The notes under the pieces were generated by a model. That model did no database searches, was not told where the DNA came from, and was given only the letters and a program-made list of their open reading frames with translations. From 40-80 sp040394775 (GTDB lineage Bacteria; Bacteroidota; Bacteroidia; Flavobacteriales_D; Crocinitomicaceae): a stretch of 64,000 bases of DNA. This document shows positions 1 to 10,024 of this stretch, piece by piece. Position 1 is the stretch's first letter. The number at the start of each line of letters is the position of its first letter. The stretch lies in NCBI GenBank assembly GCA_040394775.1, contig JBEBRN010000004.1:1-64000 (forward strand). Direction: 5' to 3'. Position numbers and translations under genes: made by a program.

Positions 1-400
1 TCTCTTTCTTATTAGCAATAACAACTTTCGCTTCTTTAATACGCTTCTCGTTTAACTTAATCTCTAACGTTTGGTACTCAACTTCTTTATCGATTGATTC
101 AAACTCACGATTGTTACGAACGTTATTTTGCTGATCTTTATATTTTTGAATAGCTGTCTCAGAATCCTTAATAGCATTCTTTCTATCCGAAATATTCTGG
201 TCTAAGTCTTTAATTTCGCCCTGAATTTTCTTCATTCGTGTTTCGAGTCCAGCTACCTCATCTTCTAAATCTTCTACCTCCAAAGGTAATTCACCTCGGT
301 ATGTTTTAAGTTTATCGATTTCAGAGTCAATTTTCTGCAATTCGTAAATAGCTTCTAATTTTTCTGCTACTGATACTTCTTTTTTAGTCGCTCCAGCCAT
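1..400 (-). CDS. C4-type zinc ribbon domain protein (N-terminal part)
   Basis: This gene runs off the left edge; its start codon is at 398-400. The visible part is about 133 residues of charged helical coiled coil, beginning MAGATKKEVSVAEKLEAIYE and rich in Lys, Glu and Asp. This matches the N-terminal half of the DUF164/CT398-like family, whose C-terminal four-cysteine zinc ribbon would lie outside the window. It follows the Nif3 gene by only three bases on the same strand, and this pair is commonly co-transcribed in Bacteroidota. The molecular role is not established; nucleic-acid binding or a chaperone-like role has been suggested for relatives. The zinc ribbon itself cannot be seen here, so the family call rests on the coiled coil and the neighbour. 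Confidence 0.8.
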   Translation of the reverse strand, partial: MAGATKKEVSVAEKLEAIYELQKIDSEIDKLKTYRGELPLEVEDLEDEVAGLETRMKKIQGEIKDLDQNISDRKNAIKDSETAIQKYKDQQNNVRNNREFESIDKEVEYQTLEIKLNEKRIKEAKVVIANKKE

Positions 401-403
401 TTG

Positions 404-1501
404 TTATAAATATTTTATAGGGTTTGTATTAACGCCCGTTTTTAGAACTGCAAATTTAGTAAATTTTTCTTTCAAAAACGCAACAATTAAATCACTTGTA
501 TATTGTTCACTTTCATAGTGCCCAATATCAGCTATCAAGATACGTCCTTCAGCGTCGAAAAACTCATGATATTTCATATCGCCAGTGATGTACACATCAG
601 CGTTTGAAGCAATCGCATCTTTTAAAAGAAAACTCCCTGCTCCTCCACAGACCGCTACTTTTTTTATTGGTTTATTTATCAATTCAGTATATCTCACACA
701 ACCACATGCGAAGGTATTTTTAATTATTTTTAAGAAATCTAATTCATTTACTGATTCCGGCAACTCACCAATCATTCCAGCTCCTTCAAAACGATTGATG
801 TTTTTTATCGGAACCAAATCATAGGCAACTTCTTCATACGGATGTGCAGAAAGTAATGCATTCAACACAGTATTTAGCTTGTGATTGCTCACCAACACCT
901 CTACTCTATCTTCTTCCACTTCACTTCGGATATCTTTCTCACCTTTAAAAGGCTTGCTTCCATCTAAGGGCTTATATGTTCCCGTTCCTCTCACTGTAAA
1001 AGAACATTCTCCATACGTTCCAATTTCTCCAGCGCCTGCATCAAAAAGTGCTTGTTTCACTTGTTCTGTGTGAGAAACTGGTGTGTAAACTATTAACTTC
1101 GTTAAAGTATCTTTCTTTGGTTGCAATACTCGCAAGTTGATTAAGCCTAAGCGCTTCGAAATCTCGGCATTAACACCGTTAAAAGTATTGTCTAAATTCG
1201 TATGAATAGCATAAATAGCAATATCATTTTTAATGGCTTTCAAAACAGTACGTTCAACGTAATTCTTTCCGTTAATTTTTTTTAATCCACCAAAAACAAT
1301 CGGATGATGTGAAACAACAATATTACAATTTTGATCGATGGCTTCTTGAATCACGTCTTCGGTACAATCGAGCGAAACCAAAATATTCGTAACTTCAGTA
1401 GAAGCATCTCCTACTATCAATCCACAATTATCATAGCTTTCTTGACTCGATAAAGGTGCTATATTCTCTAAGAAATTGGTTATTTGGCGTATTGTCGTCA
1501 T
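404..1501 (-). CDS. Nif3-like dinuclear metal centre protein
   Basis: This is a Nif3/YbgI/YqfO family protein of 365 residues, starting at the Met of MTTIRQITNF; an upstream in-frame Met at 1519 gives six extra residues and looks less natural. Metal-binding motifs are visible: VSHHP in the first third, THTNLD, and a C-terminal segment with GDMKYHEFFD and DIGHYESE. The middle third (roughly residues 125-230) is the CutA/PII-like insertion found in long YqfO-type members. The family is often annotated as GTP cyclohydrolase I type 2, but the physiological substrate is uncertain. It probably forms an operon with the zinc-ribbon gene directly downstream. Confidence 0.9.
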   Translation of the reverse strand: MTTIRQITNFLENIAPLSSQESYDNCGLIVGDASTEVTNILVSLDCTEDVIQEAIDQNCNIVVSHHPIVFGGLKKINGKNYVERTVLKAIKNDIAIYAIHTNLDNTFNGVNAEISKRLGLINLRVLQPKKDTLTKLIVYTPVSHTEQVKQALFDAGAGEIGTYGECSFTVRGTGTYKPLDGSKPFKGEKDIRSEVEEDRVEVLVSNHKLNTVLNALLSAHPYEEVAYDLVPIKNINRFEGAGMIGELPESVNELDFLKIIKNTFACGCVRYTELINKPIKKVAVCGGAGSFLLKDAIASNADVYITGDMKYHEFFDAEGRILIADIGHYESEQYTSDLIVAFLKEKFTKFAVLKTGVNTNPIKYL

Positions 1502-1560
1502 TTTTTGAAATATATACAAATTTACATAATTTTTAAACTATTTACTAACTGAGCAGACTT

Positions 1561-3051
1561 TTAATCTCCTTCAATCAACTCATCGTAACTCTTTCTCAAA
1601 ATACCACATACCTTTTCCATTTCCTCTTTTGACAAGTGTCCAAAACCGATTAAAAGCGCACTTGATTTCGCTGTTTTATAACAGCAGATTCGAGGAATAA
1701 ATAAATCATTTTTTTTACAAATTGCTACTAATCTATGCAATGAAATAGCTGTTCTCCATTCAATCCAAAGAGCGAGACCATTTGCCGGAGTACGAAATGA
1801 AAGTTCATCTTTAAATAATTCTTTGAGTCTTGTTGCAATTGCATTACGTCGTTCAATATACTGTCGATTCGATTTTTTTATGATTCTAAAAACATCTCCT
1901 TCTTCAATCATTTCACCTATCGCTTGTTCGGTAATTAAATCGCCTTTTGGCACAAGCATCGTCATGAATTTTTCGGCTTCCTTAATAAAATCCTTTGGTG
2001 CAACGATATAACCTAACTCAAAAGATGGGATTAGCATTTTGCCAAACGTATTTAAATAAATAACGCTATTTTCGGAGCTCTGAGTGAATATAGGTGATAT
2101 TACCGTTTTGGAATACTGAAATTCATCTCCAGAACCATCCTCAATAATAACAAAATCATATTCTTTCGCCAATTGCAAAAGTGCATCTCGTCTTTCTTCG
2201 GATAGCGGAATCATCGTTGGATAAGAAGTGACTGAATTAATATACACGCACTTAATGTCACCTTTTTTGAAATTAGCACGAATGGCGGAAACATCTACCC
2301 CATCGGAATCCATTGGAATCGTTTTAATTATGGCATCCGATTGTTTGAAAATCATATTGGCAAAGAAATAGTTCAATTCTCCTACAACAACACAATCATT
2401 TGGCTTTAAAAGGAGTTGAGATATAACAAATAAAAGCTGCTCTTTGTTATCACCGACGACCAAGTGTTCTTTAGAAATATGAAATCCTTTCGATAAATTC
2501 AGATAATAACTCAGCTGTTGTGAAAAATAGCTGTTCGTTCTGAGAGAGGTATTTCCCAAATACTTCTGTACTTGTTTACGTTTCAAAGCATTTCGATAAA
2601 ATCGTGCTAATTCTTCTGTTTTAACGAGTCTATAATCTGGTTGACCATCATTTAAACTCCATGTGCACGAATGCTCTTCAAACGGCGAATCTAAAACAAA
2701 TGATTTCTGAAATGGAAAAGAAGATTGATCATTCGTCTTCAAATCTATTGTCTTCGAACTTTCAGTTATCTTTCGTTTCGTTTGTGGATTAGCGACAAAG
2801 GTTCCTACTTTCAATTTTGTTTCTACCCAACCTTGCGCTTGTAGCTCATCGAAAGCCGCAACAATTGTTTTTCGGTGTACGCCTAAATCCTCACTCAGTA
2901 AACGACTTCCGGGCAACTTCTCTCCTACTTGAAAGTAGCCTCTCTGCACCGCATTTATGAACTGATACACGATCTGTAAATAAATCGGTTCTGTCTTATT
3001 TCGATGAATTCGAATATACCGTGTCAGTGAAACCTTATCTGGACTACTCAT
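1561..3051 (-). CDS. MocR/PdxR-type GntR regulator with aminotransferase domain
   Basis: The 496-residue protein has an N-terminal GntR-type winged helix (about residues 15-90, including GSRLLSEDLGVHRKTI) followed by a class I aminotransferase-like domain (about 130-490). The probable PLP lysine is K338 in NTFGKMLIP, and an Asp in VIIEDGSGDEF would hold the pyridine nitrogen. MocR proteins sense PLP or amino compounds and regulate adjacent, often divergent, genes. Here the divergent neighbour is a TonB-dependent receptor whose start lies 69 bp away, so it is the likely target. No pdxST or GABA genes are nearby to fix the ligand. Length is typical for the family. Confidence 0.88.
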   Translation of the reverse strand: MSSPDKVSLTRYIRIHRNKTEPIYLQIVYQFINAVQRGYFQVGEKLPGSRLLSEDLGVHRKTIVAAFDELQAQGWVETKLKVGTFVANPQTKRKITESSKTIDLKTNDQSSFPFQKSFVLDSPFEEHSCTWSLNDGQPDYRLVKTEELARFYRNALKRKQVQKYLGNTSLRTNSYFSQQLSYYLNLSKGFHISKEHLVVGDNKEQLLFVISQLLLKPNDCVVVGELNYFFANMIFKQSDAIIKTIPMDSDGVDVSAIRANFKKGDIKCVYINSVTSYPTMIPLSEERRDALLQLAKEYDFVIIEDGSGDEFQYSKTVISPIFTQSSENSVIYLNTFGKMLIPSFELGYIVAPKDFIKEAEKFMTMLVPKGDLITEQAIGEMIEEGDVFRIIKKSNRQYIERRNAIATRLKELFKDELSFRTPANGLALWIEWRTAISLHRLVAICKKNDLFIPRICCYKTAKSSALLIGFGHLSKEEMEKVCGILRKSYDELIEGD

Positions 3052-3120
3052 ATTAAATAAACTGGACTACTTTTAAACAGCGTAAATATAGAACTTTTGT
3101 GGTCAAAAAAAGACACAACA

Positions 3121-4986
3121 ATGAAAAGAATCGGTATAACAATTTGTATAGCAATCGCTACATTCATTTCTTACGCACAAGAAATAGAAGATTCAACCCA
3201 GATAGAAAGTATAGTCATTCAAGGAAATCGTTTACAAATTCCTTTTAGTCAATCTTCTAGAAATATACAGATTATCACAAAAGAAGAGATTGCGCGATAT
3301 CCCGTTAAATCAATTAATGAATTACTGGCGTATGTCGGAGGAGTTGATCTTCGTCAACGTGGCCCATTCGGAACACAAGCAGATGTGAGTATTGACGGTG
3401 GTTCTTTTGAACAAACATTGGTTTTATTAAATGGCGTTAAACTCATCAATTCACAAACGGCACACAATACACTTAATCTACCAATTCCTTTAGATGCAAT
3501 TGATCATATTGAAGTATTGAGAGGTCCAGCAGCACGGAAATATGGTATTAATTCTTTGACTGGAGCAATTAATATTGTCACTAAAAAATCAACAAAATCA
3601 TTTGTTTCTGCTAATGCTTACGCAGGTTCGTCTTTTGACAAAAAAGAAGCAGGTGATGGAAATGGAATTTACGGTGGCGGTGGCGTTCAAGTAACTGGAA
3701 ATTTTGGAACCGAAAAGACAAGTCATTTAGTAGCTATTAGTAAAGACAATTATAATGGACAACGTTATAATACGGCTCAAAATAACGGTAAAGCATATTA
3801 CAATGGCTCAGTTGATTTCAACAAAAACAATTCTATGCAATGGCTTGGTGGTTATTCCTATAGTAATTTTGGCGCCAATGGTTATTATGCTGCACCGGGC
3901 GACAAAAACTCACAAGAAATTGTGGAAACAGGCTTGTTCAGTTTATCTTCTCAACATAAAATGGGACGATTTACGCTTTCTCCACGTATCAGCAATCGGT
4001 ATGACGAAGATGATTATCGGTATTTTAAAGACAAATTAAGCGTTGCTCGTTCAAAGCATTACACCAATGCAATGATGGCAGAAATTAATAGTAGTGTTAC
4101 TACAAAAATCGGAGATTTTGGTCTTGGCCTTGAATCTCGTTTTGAAACCATCAATAGTTCTAATATTGGAAAACATAACCGTAACACTTATGGTACTTAT
4201 GCAGAGTACAAAGGTTTTTACTGGAATAAAGTGATGGTAAATGCAGGTGCTTTTGTCAACTACAATACCAGTTACGGTTGGCAAGTATATCCAGGAATGG
4301 ATGTGGCTTATTTATTTTATCCCGGTTGGAAATTATCCGCTAGTGCTGGATCAGGTCAACGCATTCCCTCTTTTACTGATTTGTATTTAAACCAGAAACC
4401 AGGAAATGTTGGAAATCCAAATGTAAAGCCCGAAAATGCGTGGCAGTATGAAGCGAACATTCAATATACCCATAAAACATTAAAAGTACAAGCAGGTTAC
4501 TTCTATCGTGATATCACTAATTTTATTGATTGGGTACGCGACTCAAGTAATGTTCCGTACTCTCCTTTAAATATTGGGCGAAACTTAATACAAGGTGTGA
4601 ATGCAAGAGTTAGTCAAGATTTCACTTTCAATAAAGACCATCGCTTTGGGTATTTTGTTAACTACAATTACTTACTTCCAAACTACCAATCTAGTGGTAC
4701 GGGACAATCTAAGTATATTCTTGAAACATTGAGAAATCAATTAATTGTAGGTGTCAATTACAGTTATAAAAGTTTGACTTTTCAAGTGAATAGTCGATTT
4801 ATCGAACGTATTGCTAACAAAGCGTATATCCTTTTAGATGCTCGTGTAAATTATGAAGTCAAAGGTTTTACCACTTATGTAGATGTGACCAATATTTTAA
4901 ACGCCATTTACAAAGAAGCAGGTGCTGTCCCGATGCCTCCAAGATGGTTTAGCGTAGGATTAAAATATAATTGGACTCAAAAATAA
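3121..4986 (+). CDS. TonB-dependent outer membrane receptor
   Basis: This 621-residue outer-membrane receptor starts at MKRIGITICI, which gives a signal peptide ending near SYAQ; the in-frame Met at 3097 lies upstream of it. A plug domain follows (about residues 40-160), with ELLAYVGGVDLRQRG and the IEVLRGPAARKYG motif typical of BtuB/FepA-like plugs. The remainder is an aromatic-rich beta barrel of alternating residues. There is no N-terminal carboxypeptidase-like domain and no SusD neighbour, so it resembles vitamin or metal-chelate receptors more than SusC. It is divergent from the MocR regulator. The substrate cannot be read from the sequence. Confidence 0.87.
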   Translation: MKRIGITICIAIATFISYAQEIEDSTQIESIVIQGNRLQIPFSQSSRNIQIITKEEIARYPVKSINELLAYVGGVDLRQRGPFGTQADVSIDGGSFEQTLVLLNGVKLINSQTAHNTLNLPIPLDAIDHIEVLRGPAARKYGINSLTGAINIVTKKSTKSFVSANAYAGSSFDKKEAGDGNGIYGGGGVQVTGNFGTEKTSHLVAISKDNYNGQRYNTAQNNGKAYYNGSVDFNKNNSMQWLGGYSYSNFGANGYYAAPGDKNSQEIVETGLFSLSSQHKMGRFTLSPRISNRYDEDDYRYFKDKLSVARSKHYTNAMMAEINSSVTTKIGDFGLGLESRFETINSSNIGKHNRNTYGTYAEYKGFYWNKVMVNAGAFVNYNTSYGWQVYPGMDVAYLFYPGWKLSASAGSGQRIPSFTDLYLNQKPGNVGNPNVKPENAWQYEANIQYTHKTLKVQAGYFYRDITNFIDWVRDSSNVPYSPLNIGRNLIQGVNARVSQDFTFNKDHRFGYFVNYNYLLPNYQSSGTGQSKYILETLRNQLIVGVNYSYKSLTFQVNSRFIERIANKAYILLDARVNYEVKGFTTYVDVTNILNAIYKEAGAVPMPPRWFSVGLKYNWTQK

Positions 4987-5090
4987 CATCGCGTCAAAGA
5001 AAAAGCCTAACCTAACCATTCTTTCTTTATCGCTTTGAATGCTTTCACACAATTTTCTGTTTAGTTCTCGTTAATAATTATGTGCTCGCT

Positions 5091-5121
5091 TTGATTATTA
5101 CCAACAATAATCTTACTTTTG
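5091..5121 (+). promoter_or_regulatory. Promoter of the gldF operon
   Basis: A TTG at 5091-5093 is followed after 20 bases by TACTTTTG at 5114-5121, a full match to the Bacteroidota consensus TTG-N17-23-TAnnTTTG. The predicted transcript starts near 5127, which rules out the in-frame ATG at 5119 and supports the start at 5143. Confidence 0.65.
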
Positions 5122-5142
5122 GGTACTTTTTCTAAACTTTCT

Positions 5143-5874
5143 ATGAAAGCATTGTATTTAAAAGAAATTCGAAGTTTTTTGAGTTCCATCATCGGATATG
5201 TATTTATCATCATATTTTTGATAACATCCGGTATTTTCCATTGGGTAATTTCATTCGACACCAACCTGTTAGAAGGGACGGAGGCGGATTTAATTCCATT
5301 TTTCAACTTATCGCCCATTATCTTTTTGATATTAATCCCGGCGATAACCATGCGTTCTTTCGCGGAAGAAAGAAGAACTGGAACGATTGAATTACTCTTC
5401 ACGCGTCCTATTTCTGATTTCCAAATCGTCATGGCTAAATTTTTAGCAGGTGTTACATTAGTGTTTATCTCGCTTGTGCCAACGATAATCTATTTCTTCA
5501 CGATGTACTATTTGGGAAGTCCTGTTGGAATCATCGATGAAGGTGCCACTTTCGTCTCCTATTTTGGATTATTGATGATTGGTGCCGTTTTCGTTTCTAT
5601 CGGAATTTTTGCCTCATCAGTTACTTCTAGCCAAATTGTCGCATTTATCTTAGCCATGTTTCTATGTTGGCTATTCAACGATGGACTAACATTAATCGGT
5701 TCTTTCGGCACAGTCGGCGGATTGGATAAGCTTTTTAAATATTGTAGTTTAAATTATCATTACGATTCGATTAAACGAGGTGTCATTGATACAAGCGATT
5801 TAATTTACTTTTTCGGTATGATTGCTTTATTCGTATCTGCCTCTCTAACCGTAATTAAATCACTTAAAAAATAA
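5143..5874 (+). CDS. gldF: Gliding-motility ABC transporter permease GldF
   Basis: GldF is a 243-residue integral membrane protein that pairs with the ATPase GldA and with GldG in an ABC complex required for gliding in Flavobacterium. The start MKALYLKEIRSFLSSIIGYV is characteristic of the family and lies just after the promoter at 5091-5121. About six membrane segments are visible. The loop RSFAEERRTGTIELLFTRPI is the conserved cytoplasmic motif of ABC-2 type permeases. gldG starts five bases after the stop codon. No gldA is in this window, as is usual because gldA is often unlinked. Confidence 0.93.
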   Translation: MKALYLKEIRSFLSSIIGYVFIIIFLITSGIFHWVISFDTNLLEGTEADLIPFFNLSPIIFLILIPAITMRSFAEERRTGTIELLFTRPISDFQIVMAKFLAGVTLVFISLVPTIIYFFTMYYLGSPVGIIDEGATFVSYFGLLMIGAVFVSIGIFASSVTSSQIVAFILAMFLCWLFNDGLTLIGSFGTVGGLDKLFKYCSLNYHYDSIKRGVIDTSDLIYFFGMIALFVSASLTVIKSLKK

Positions 5875-5879
5875 GTTCT

Positions 5880-7667
5880 ATGAGTTCAAAAGTGGTGAAG
5901 AGATTTTATAACTGGACCTTCTTATTAATAGTAGTTGCGATTATTATTGTTATAAATATAATCGGAATATTTGTCAACAAACGTTTTGACGCTACTCAAG
6001 ATAAACGTTATTCATTACACGAAGGAACGGTCGATTATTTAAGTGATGAAACTAATTTTGATGACCGCATCGTATTTAAAATATTTTTAGGTGGCGACTT
6101 ACCTGCAGAAGTAGTTCGTTTACGCACGGCATTGGAAGATAAGCTGAAAGACTTCAAACGTCATGCAGGAAAGCGTGTAGAGTACGTCATTGTCGACCCA
6201 TATCAAGGGACAGAGGAAGAACAAAATCAGCTTTTCGAAGATTTATACAACAAAAGCAAAGGGATTATTCCAACTGGTGTGACGTATTCCAAAGATGGAA
6301 AAAGTTCTGCTATCCAAGTTTGGGCAGGCGCCTTAATTGAATACGGTGGTTCAACGGTGAATCACATTCAGTTTCTTCCTGGAACGCCTCAAGGTCAGTT
6401 TTATAATTTAGATGATAATTTTAATCAGACCGTTCAAAACTCAATCAACAACCTAGAATACATGTTGGTAAGCGCTATTCGTAGGGCAACCACGCGAAAA
6501 AAAGAACGCATTGCTTTTCTTCATGGACACGGTGAATTGAATACGAATGAAACGATGCGAGTAAAAGCATTAATCGCTCCTTACTATAAAGTAGAAGACA
6601 TTACTTTGAACGATTCTATCGATGCTCTAAAAGGGGTAAAAGGACTGGTTATCGCACGTCCATTGACATCCTTTTCTGAGAAAGATAAATATATCATCGA
6701 CCAGTTTGTGATGAACGGCGGACGTTTAATGTGCTTCATCGACAAACTCACATTTGATAAAGACACTCTCAACCGTACTGGAATTACACACACCGAAAGA
6801 ACGAATCTAGACTTAGACAAAATGTTGTTTGACTATGGATTGAAAATCAACGATAATTACATTTTTGACGCTCGTTCCGCTCCTAAATATCTACCTCAAT
6901 CAAAAACAGGAGCAATTCCATGGTATTTTAACGTCATTGCAACACCTACTTCACATCCTATTGCGCGTAACATCGGAGGTATTTTACTCCGTTATACCTC
7001 TGAGGTGCAGTTTGTCGGAGAATCTGATAAAATTATTCAATCACCTATTTTAACCTCTTCACCTAATGCTAGTGTAACTGGTTTAGCGCCAATGCTTAGT
7101 TTAGCAATGCCAATGAACTATGATAGTGATCCAAAGTTCAACGAAGACCCAACAAATGAAAATAATAAAATCTGTTTGGCTGGTTTAGTAGAAGGAAAAT
7201 TCACATCACATTTTAAAAATCGTATTGTAGACGAGTTCGCTAAGAATAAAGAAGTGAATTACCAAAATGAAAGTGTAAAAGAAGGAAAAGTACTCGTCGT
7301 AGGAAATGGCTCTTTTATTCGAAATTTATATGATTCTGTACCGAGCCAAATTGGTGGTTTCAACTACACACCTTCGGCTTTTAACAATCTAAAATACGAC
7401 GAAATCAATTTGAAATTGAAAGGATTTGGTTACCTTATTTATGGTAATCAAGAGTTCTTTCAAAATATGGTAGATTACATGATGGGCGATAATTCTATTT
7501 TAGGAATACGTAGTAAACAAATTGAAATTCACGCAATTGACAAGGTGAAAGTAGAGAAATATGCTTCTACTATTCGCATCATTAATATGGTTATTCCGTC
7601 ATTACTTATACTGTTTCTCGGATTAATCATTTTTACCATTCGCAAACGAAAATATACAAAGAAATAA
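5880..7667 (+). CDS. gldG: Gliding-motility protein GldG
   Basis: GldG is the partner of the permease GldF in the gliding-associated ABC transporter. The 595-residue protein has one membrane segment near the N terminus (about residues 14-34), a large periplasmic ABC-type uncharacterised domain (about 50-550, including AFLHGHGELN and a Rossmann-like first half), and a second membrane segment at the C terminus (about 571-590) followed by a basic tail. This layout and length match the family. It is translated directly after gldF and is followed one base later by the DUF4340 gene, which suggests one operon. Confidence 0.92.
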   Translation: MSSKVVKRFYNWTFLLIVVAIIIVINIIGIFVNKRFDATQDKRYSLHEGTVDYLSDETNFDDRIVFKIFLGGDLPAEVVRLRTALEDKLKDFKRHAGKRVEYVIVDPYQGTEEEQNQLFEDLYNKSKGIIPTGVTYSKDGKSSAIQVWAGALIEYGGSTVNHIQFLPGTPQGQFYNLDDNFNQTVQNSINNLEYMLVSAIRRATTRKKERIAFLHGHGELNTNETMRVKALIAPYYKVEDITLNDSIDALKGVKGLVIARPLTSFSEKDKYIIDQFVMNGGRLMCFIDKLTFDKDTLNRTGITHTERTNLDLDKMLFDYGLKINDNYIFDARSAPKYLPQSKTGAIPWYFNVIATPTSHPIARNIGGILLRYTSEVQFVGESDKIIQSPILTSSPNASVTGLAPMLSLAMPMNYDSDPKFNEDPTNENNKICLAGLVEGKFTSHFKNRIVDEFAKNKEVNYQNESVKEGKVLVVGNGSFIRNLYDSVPSQIGGFNYTPSAFNNLKYDEINLKLKGFGYLIYGNQEFFQNMVDYMMGDNSILGIRSKQIEIHAIDKVKVEKYASTIRIINMVIPSLLILFLGLIIFTIRKRKYTKK

Positions 7668-7668
7668 T

Positions 7669-8706
7669 ATGAAAAAGAAAGGCCTAATTTTAACCATTTT
7701 AATAATTGTACTTGCAACTTTAGCAATGTTCGCTATGAATTTGGTTAGAAATAGCGGAAAATCAGACACTGAATTACTGGAATTCGCAATAGCTGACACC
7801 GCTTCAATCGACAAAGTAATCATTCACGATGCGTACGCAAATACATTTGAAATCAAAAGAGATAAAGGACAAAAATGGACGGACAAAGACGGAAACTGTA
7901 TCGTACAAGAACCCGTTTTTACCATTTTAGAAACAATTAAAAACATTGAATTCAAGGGGTATGTTCCTAAAGCAGCACGTGAAGATGTTAAAAGAAGAAT
8001 GGCAGCTTCCAGTATTAAAGTCGAAATTTTCAGCAATGGCAAGTGGGCAAAAACATGGTATGTTGGTTATTCGACTCAAGACCATTACGGAACACACATG
8101 TTATTAGAAACACCTTCTGAAAAAAGTGATTTACCTGTTATCATGAAAGTAAGAGGTTTGAATGGCATTATTGAGCCACGCTTCTTTGCGGATTCAAGAC
8201 GTTGGAGTTGTACTGAAATATTCACTTTACAAAAAGATGATATTCGAGAAGTAGAAGTTAAGCATTACGATGTTCCTGAACGTAGTTTTACGATTAAAAA
8301 CAATGGCAATACGTATGAAATATCTAACAATGGAAAACCATTGGAAAATGTAGACACATCGATGATTGTTCGTTATTTAAATAATTACCGTAAAATCCAT
8401 TATGAGTTTGACAACTTTGAACTGAACGACCAACAAGTTGACAGTTTGCGAAAATCACAACCGTTTTGTAGTTTGAAAGTAACTCAGAAAGATGGAACTA
8501 TTTCATTGTTGAAATTACATCATTTAAAAGGAGATGGATTTACTAAAGGAAATGATTTTGGTGATGATGTAGACTATGACGTGAATCGTTTTTGGTGCTT
8601 CTTACCCAGCGGAAAACTAGTAAAATGTCAGTTTTTTGTTTTTAATCCACTCATCAATGGACGTGTTTATTTTGGAATTGAAAAGCTGGCAAATCCATCA
8701 GAATAA
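7669..8706 (+). CDS. DUF4340 domain membrane-anchored protein
   Basis: This 345-residue protein has an N-terminal membrane anchor (GLILTILIIVLATLAMFAMN) and an extracytoplasmic domain of the DUF4340 type, with short beta repeats and the segments WTDKDGNCIVQEP and WYVGYSTQDHYGTHM. Such proteins often follow gldF-gldG in Bacteroidota, and related ones occur with ABC-2 permease/GldG-like pairs in other phyla, so it is probably an accessory subunit of the same transporter. It begins one base after the gldG stop codon. No catalytic motif is visible and its biochemical role is unknown. Confidence 0.8.
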   Translation: MKKKGLILTILIIVLATLAMFAMNLVRNSGKSDTELLEFAIADTASIDKVIIHDAYANTFEIKRDKGQKWTDKDGNCIVQEPVFTILETIKNIEFKGYVPKAAREDVKRRMAASSIKVEIFSNGKWAKTWYVGYSTQDHYGTHMLLETPSEKSDLPVIMKVRGLNGIIEPRFFADSRRWSCTEIFTLQKDDIREVEVKHYDVPERSFTIKNNGNTYEISNNGKPLENVDTSMIVRYLNNYRKIHYEFDNFELNDQQVDSLRKSQPFCSLKVTQKDGTISLLKLHHLKGDGFTKGNDFGDDVDYDVNRFWCFLPSGKLVKCQFFVFNPLINGRVYFGIEKLANPSE

Positions 8707-8809
8707 AAATAATCTCTTACCCATTTTTGAAAACACATTCGATAATCAACATTTAAAAAATAAGTAATTTAACCACACTTTTAATGGTCGATTATTCCAA
8801 TAAAAAAAG

Positions 8810-8817
8810 TATATTTG
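8810..8817 (+). promoter_or_regulatory. -7 element upstream of dnaN
   Basis: TATATTTG is an exact TAnnTTTG match 22 bases before the dnaN start. No TTG is found at the usual -33 spacing, so the promoter is only partly supported. Confidence 0.4.
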
Positions 8818-8839
8818 CTAACAAAATAGTACAAGATTT

Positions 8840-9958
8840 ATGAATTTTATTGTCCCAAGCACGACGTTACTAAGACACCTGCAAAATATTAGCGGTGCTT
8901 TAAGTACAAATAATACACTTCCTATCTTAGATAATTTTCTTTTTGAGATTAAAGAGAATCAATTGACTATTTCTGCTTCCGATTTGGAGACGACTATGAG
9001 AACGACCTTAGAAGTAGAGTCAAAAGAAGATGGAAAAATAGCTATTCCTGCAAGATTGTTATTGGATATTCTAAAGAATTTACCAGAGCAACCATGTACG
9101 TTTAGTATCAATTTATCCAATTTTGAAGTGGAGATTGCTTACGACAATGGTAAATCTAAAATGGCTGGTTTTAATGGAGAAGATTTTCCAAAAACACCAC
9201 CAATGGAAGGTGGAGCAAGCATTAAAGTTCTTGGAGACATAATTTCTAGAGCAATTAATAAAACCCTTTTTGCGACTGGAAATGACGACCTTCGCCCAGT
9301 GATGAGCGGAGTTTATTGCCAATTTTCACCAAGTGAAATCATCTTTGTTGCAACCGATGCACATAAACTAGTTCGTTATAAGCGGACCGATTCTCAAGCA
9401 ACTGGAAGTTCTGCTTTCATTCTACCTAAAAAACCGTTGAATTTATTAAAAGCAAATTTAAAAGGAGACGAAGAAGTATTAATTGAATATACCTCATCAA
9501 ATGCTGTTTTCACATTTAATGATGTGGTTTTAATGTGCCGTTTAATTGATGGAAAATATCCAAATTACGAAGCGGTTATACCAAAAGAGAATCCAAATGT
9601 GTTAACCATTGATAAAGATCAATTATTAGGTTCTATCAAGCGTGTATCTATCTTCGCTAATAAATCGACACATCAAATTAAAATGGCAATTGCTGGTTCT
9701 GAATTATCATTATCTGCTGAAGATATTGACTTCTCTAACCAAGCAAATGAGCGCATGACATGTTCGTATGATGGAGAAGATATCGAAATCGGTTTCAACT
9801 CTCGTTTCTTAATGGAAATGTTAAACAACATTGATACTAAAGAAATCAAAATCATGCTAAGTGAGCCAAGTCGTGCTGGACTAATTGTTCCTGCAAATAG
9901 CGAAAACCAAAATGAAGATGTGTTAATGCTTGTCATGCCAGTGATGCTTAACAGATAA
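8840..9958 (+). CDS. dnaN: DNA polymerase III beta subunit (sliding clamp)
   Basis: This is the ring-forming processivity clamp of the replicative polymerase. The 372-residue length and three-domain architecture match DnaN. Recognisable segments are the N-terminal MNFIVPSTTLLRHLQNISG, the central ATDAHKLVRYKR, and the C-terminal LMLVMPVMLN tail that forms the partner-binding pocket. It has its own upstream -7 element and is separated from the DUF4340 gene by 133 bp, so it is likely a separate transcription unit. A short A/T-rich gap leads to the MutS2-like gene. Confidence 0.97.
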   Translation: MNFIVPSTTLLRHLQNISGALSTNNTLPILDNFLFEIKENQLTISASDLETTMRTTLEVESKEDGKIAIPARLLLDILKNLPEQPCTFSINLSNFEVEIAYDNGKSKMAGFNGEDFPKTPPMEGGASIKVLGDIISRAINKTLFATGNDDLRPVMSGVYCQFSPSEIIFVATDAHKLVRYKRTDSQATGSSAFILPKKPLNLLKANLKGDEEVLIEYTSSNAVFTFNDVVLMCRLIDGKYPNYEAVIPKENPNVLTIDKDQLLGSIKRVSIFANKSTHQIKMAIAGSELSLSAEDIDFSNQANERMTCSYDGEDIEIGFNSRFLMEMLNNIDTKEIKIMLSEPSRAGLIVPANSENQNEDVLMLVMPVMLNR

Positions 9959-10024
9959 TCTATTGTATATCTTTTTTAAAAGCCATAGACGTGTGTTTGT
10001 GGCTTTTATTGTTTACCACTACAT

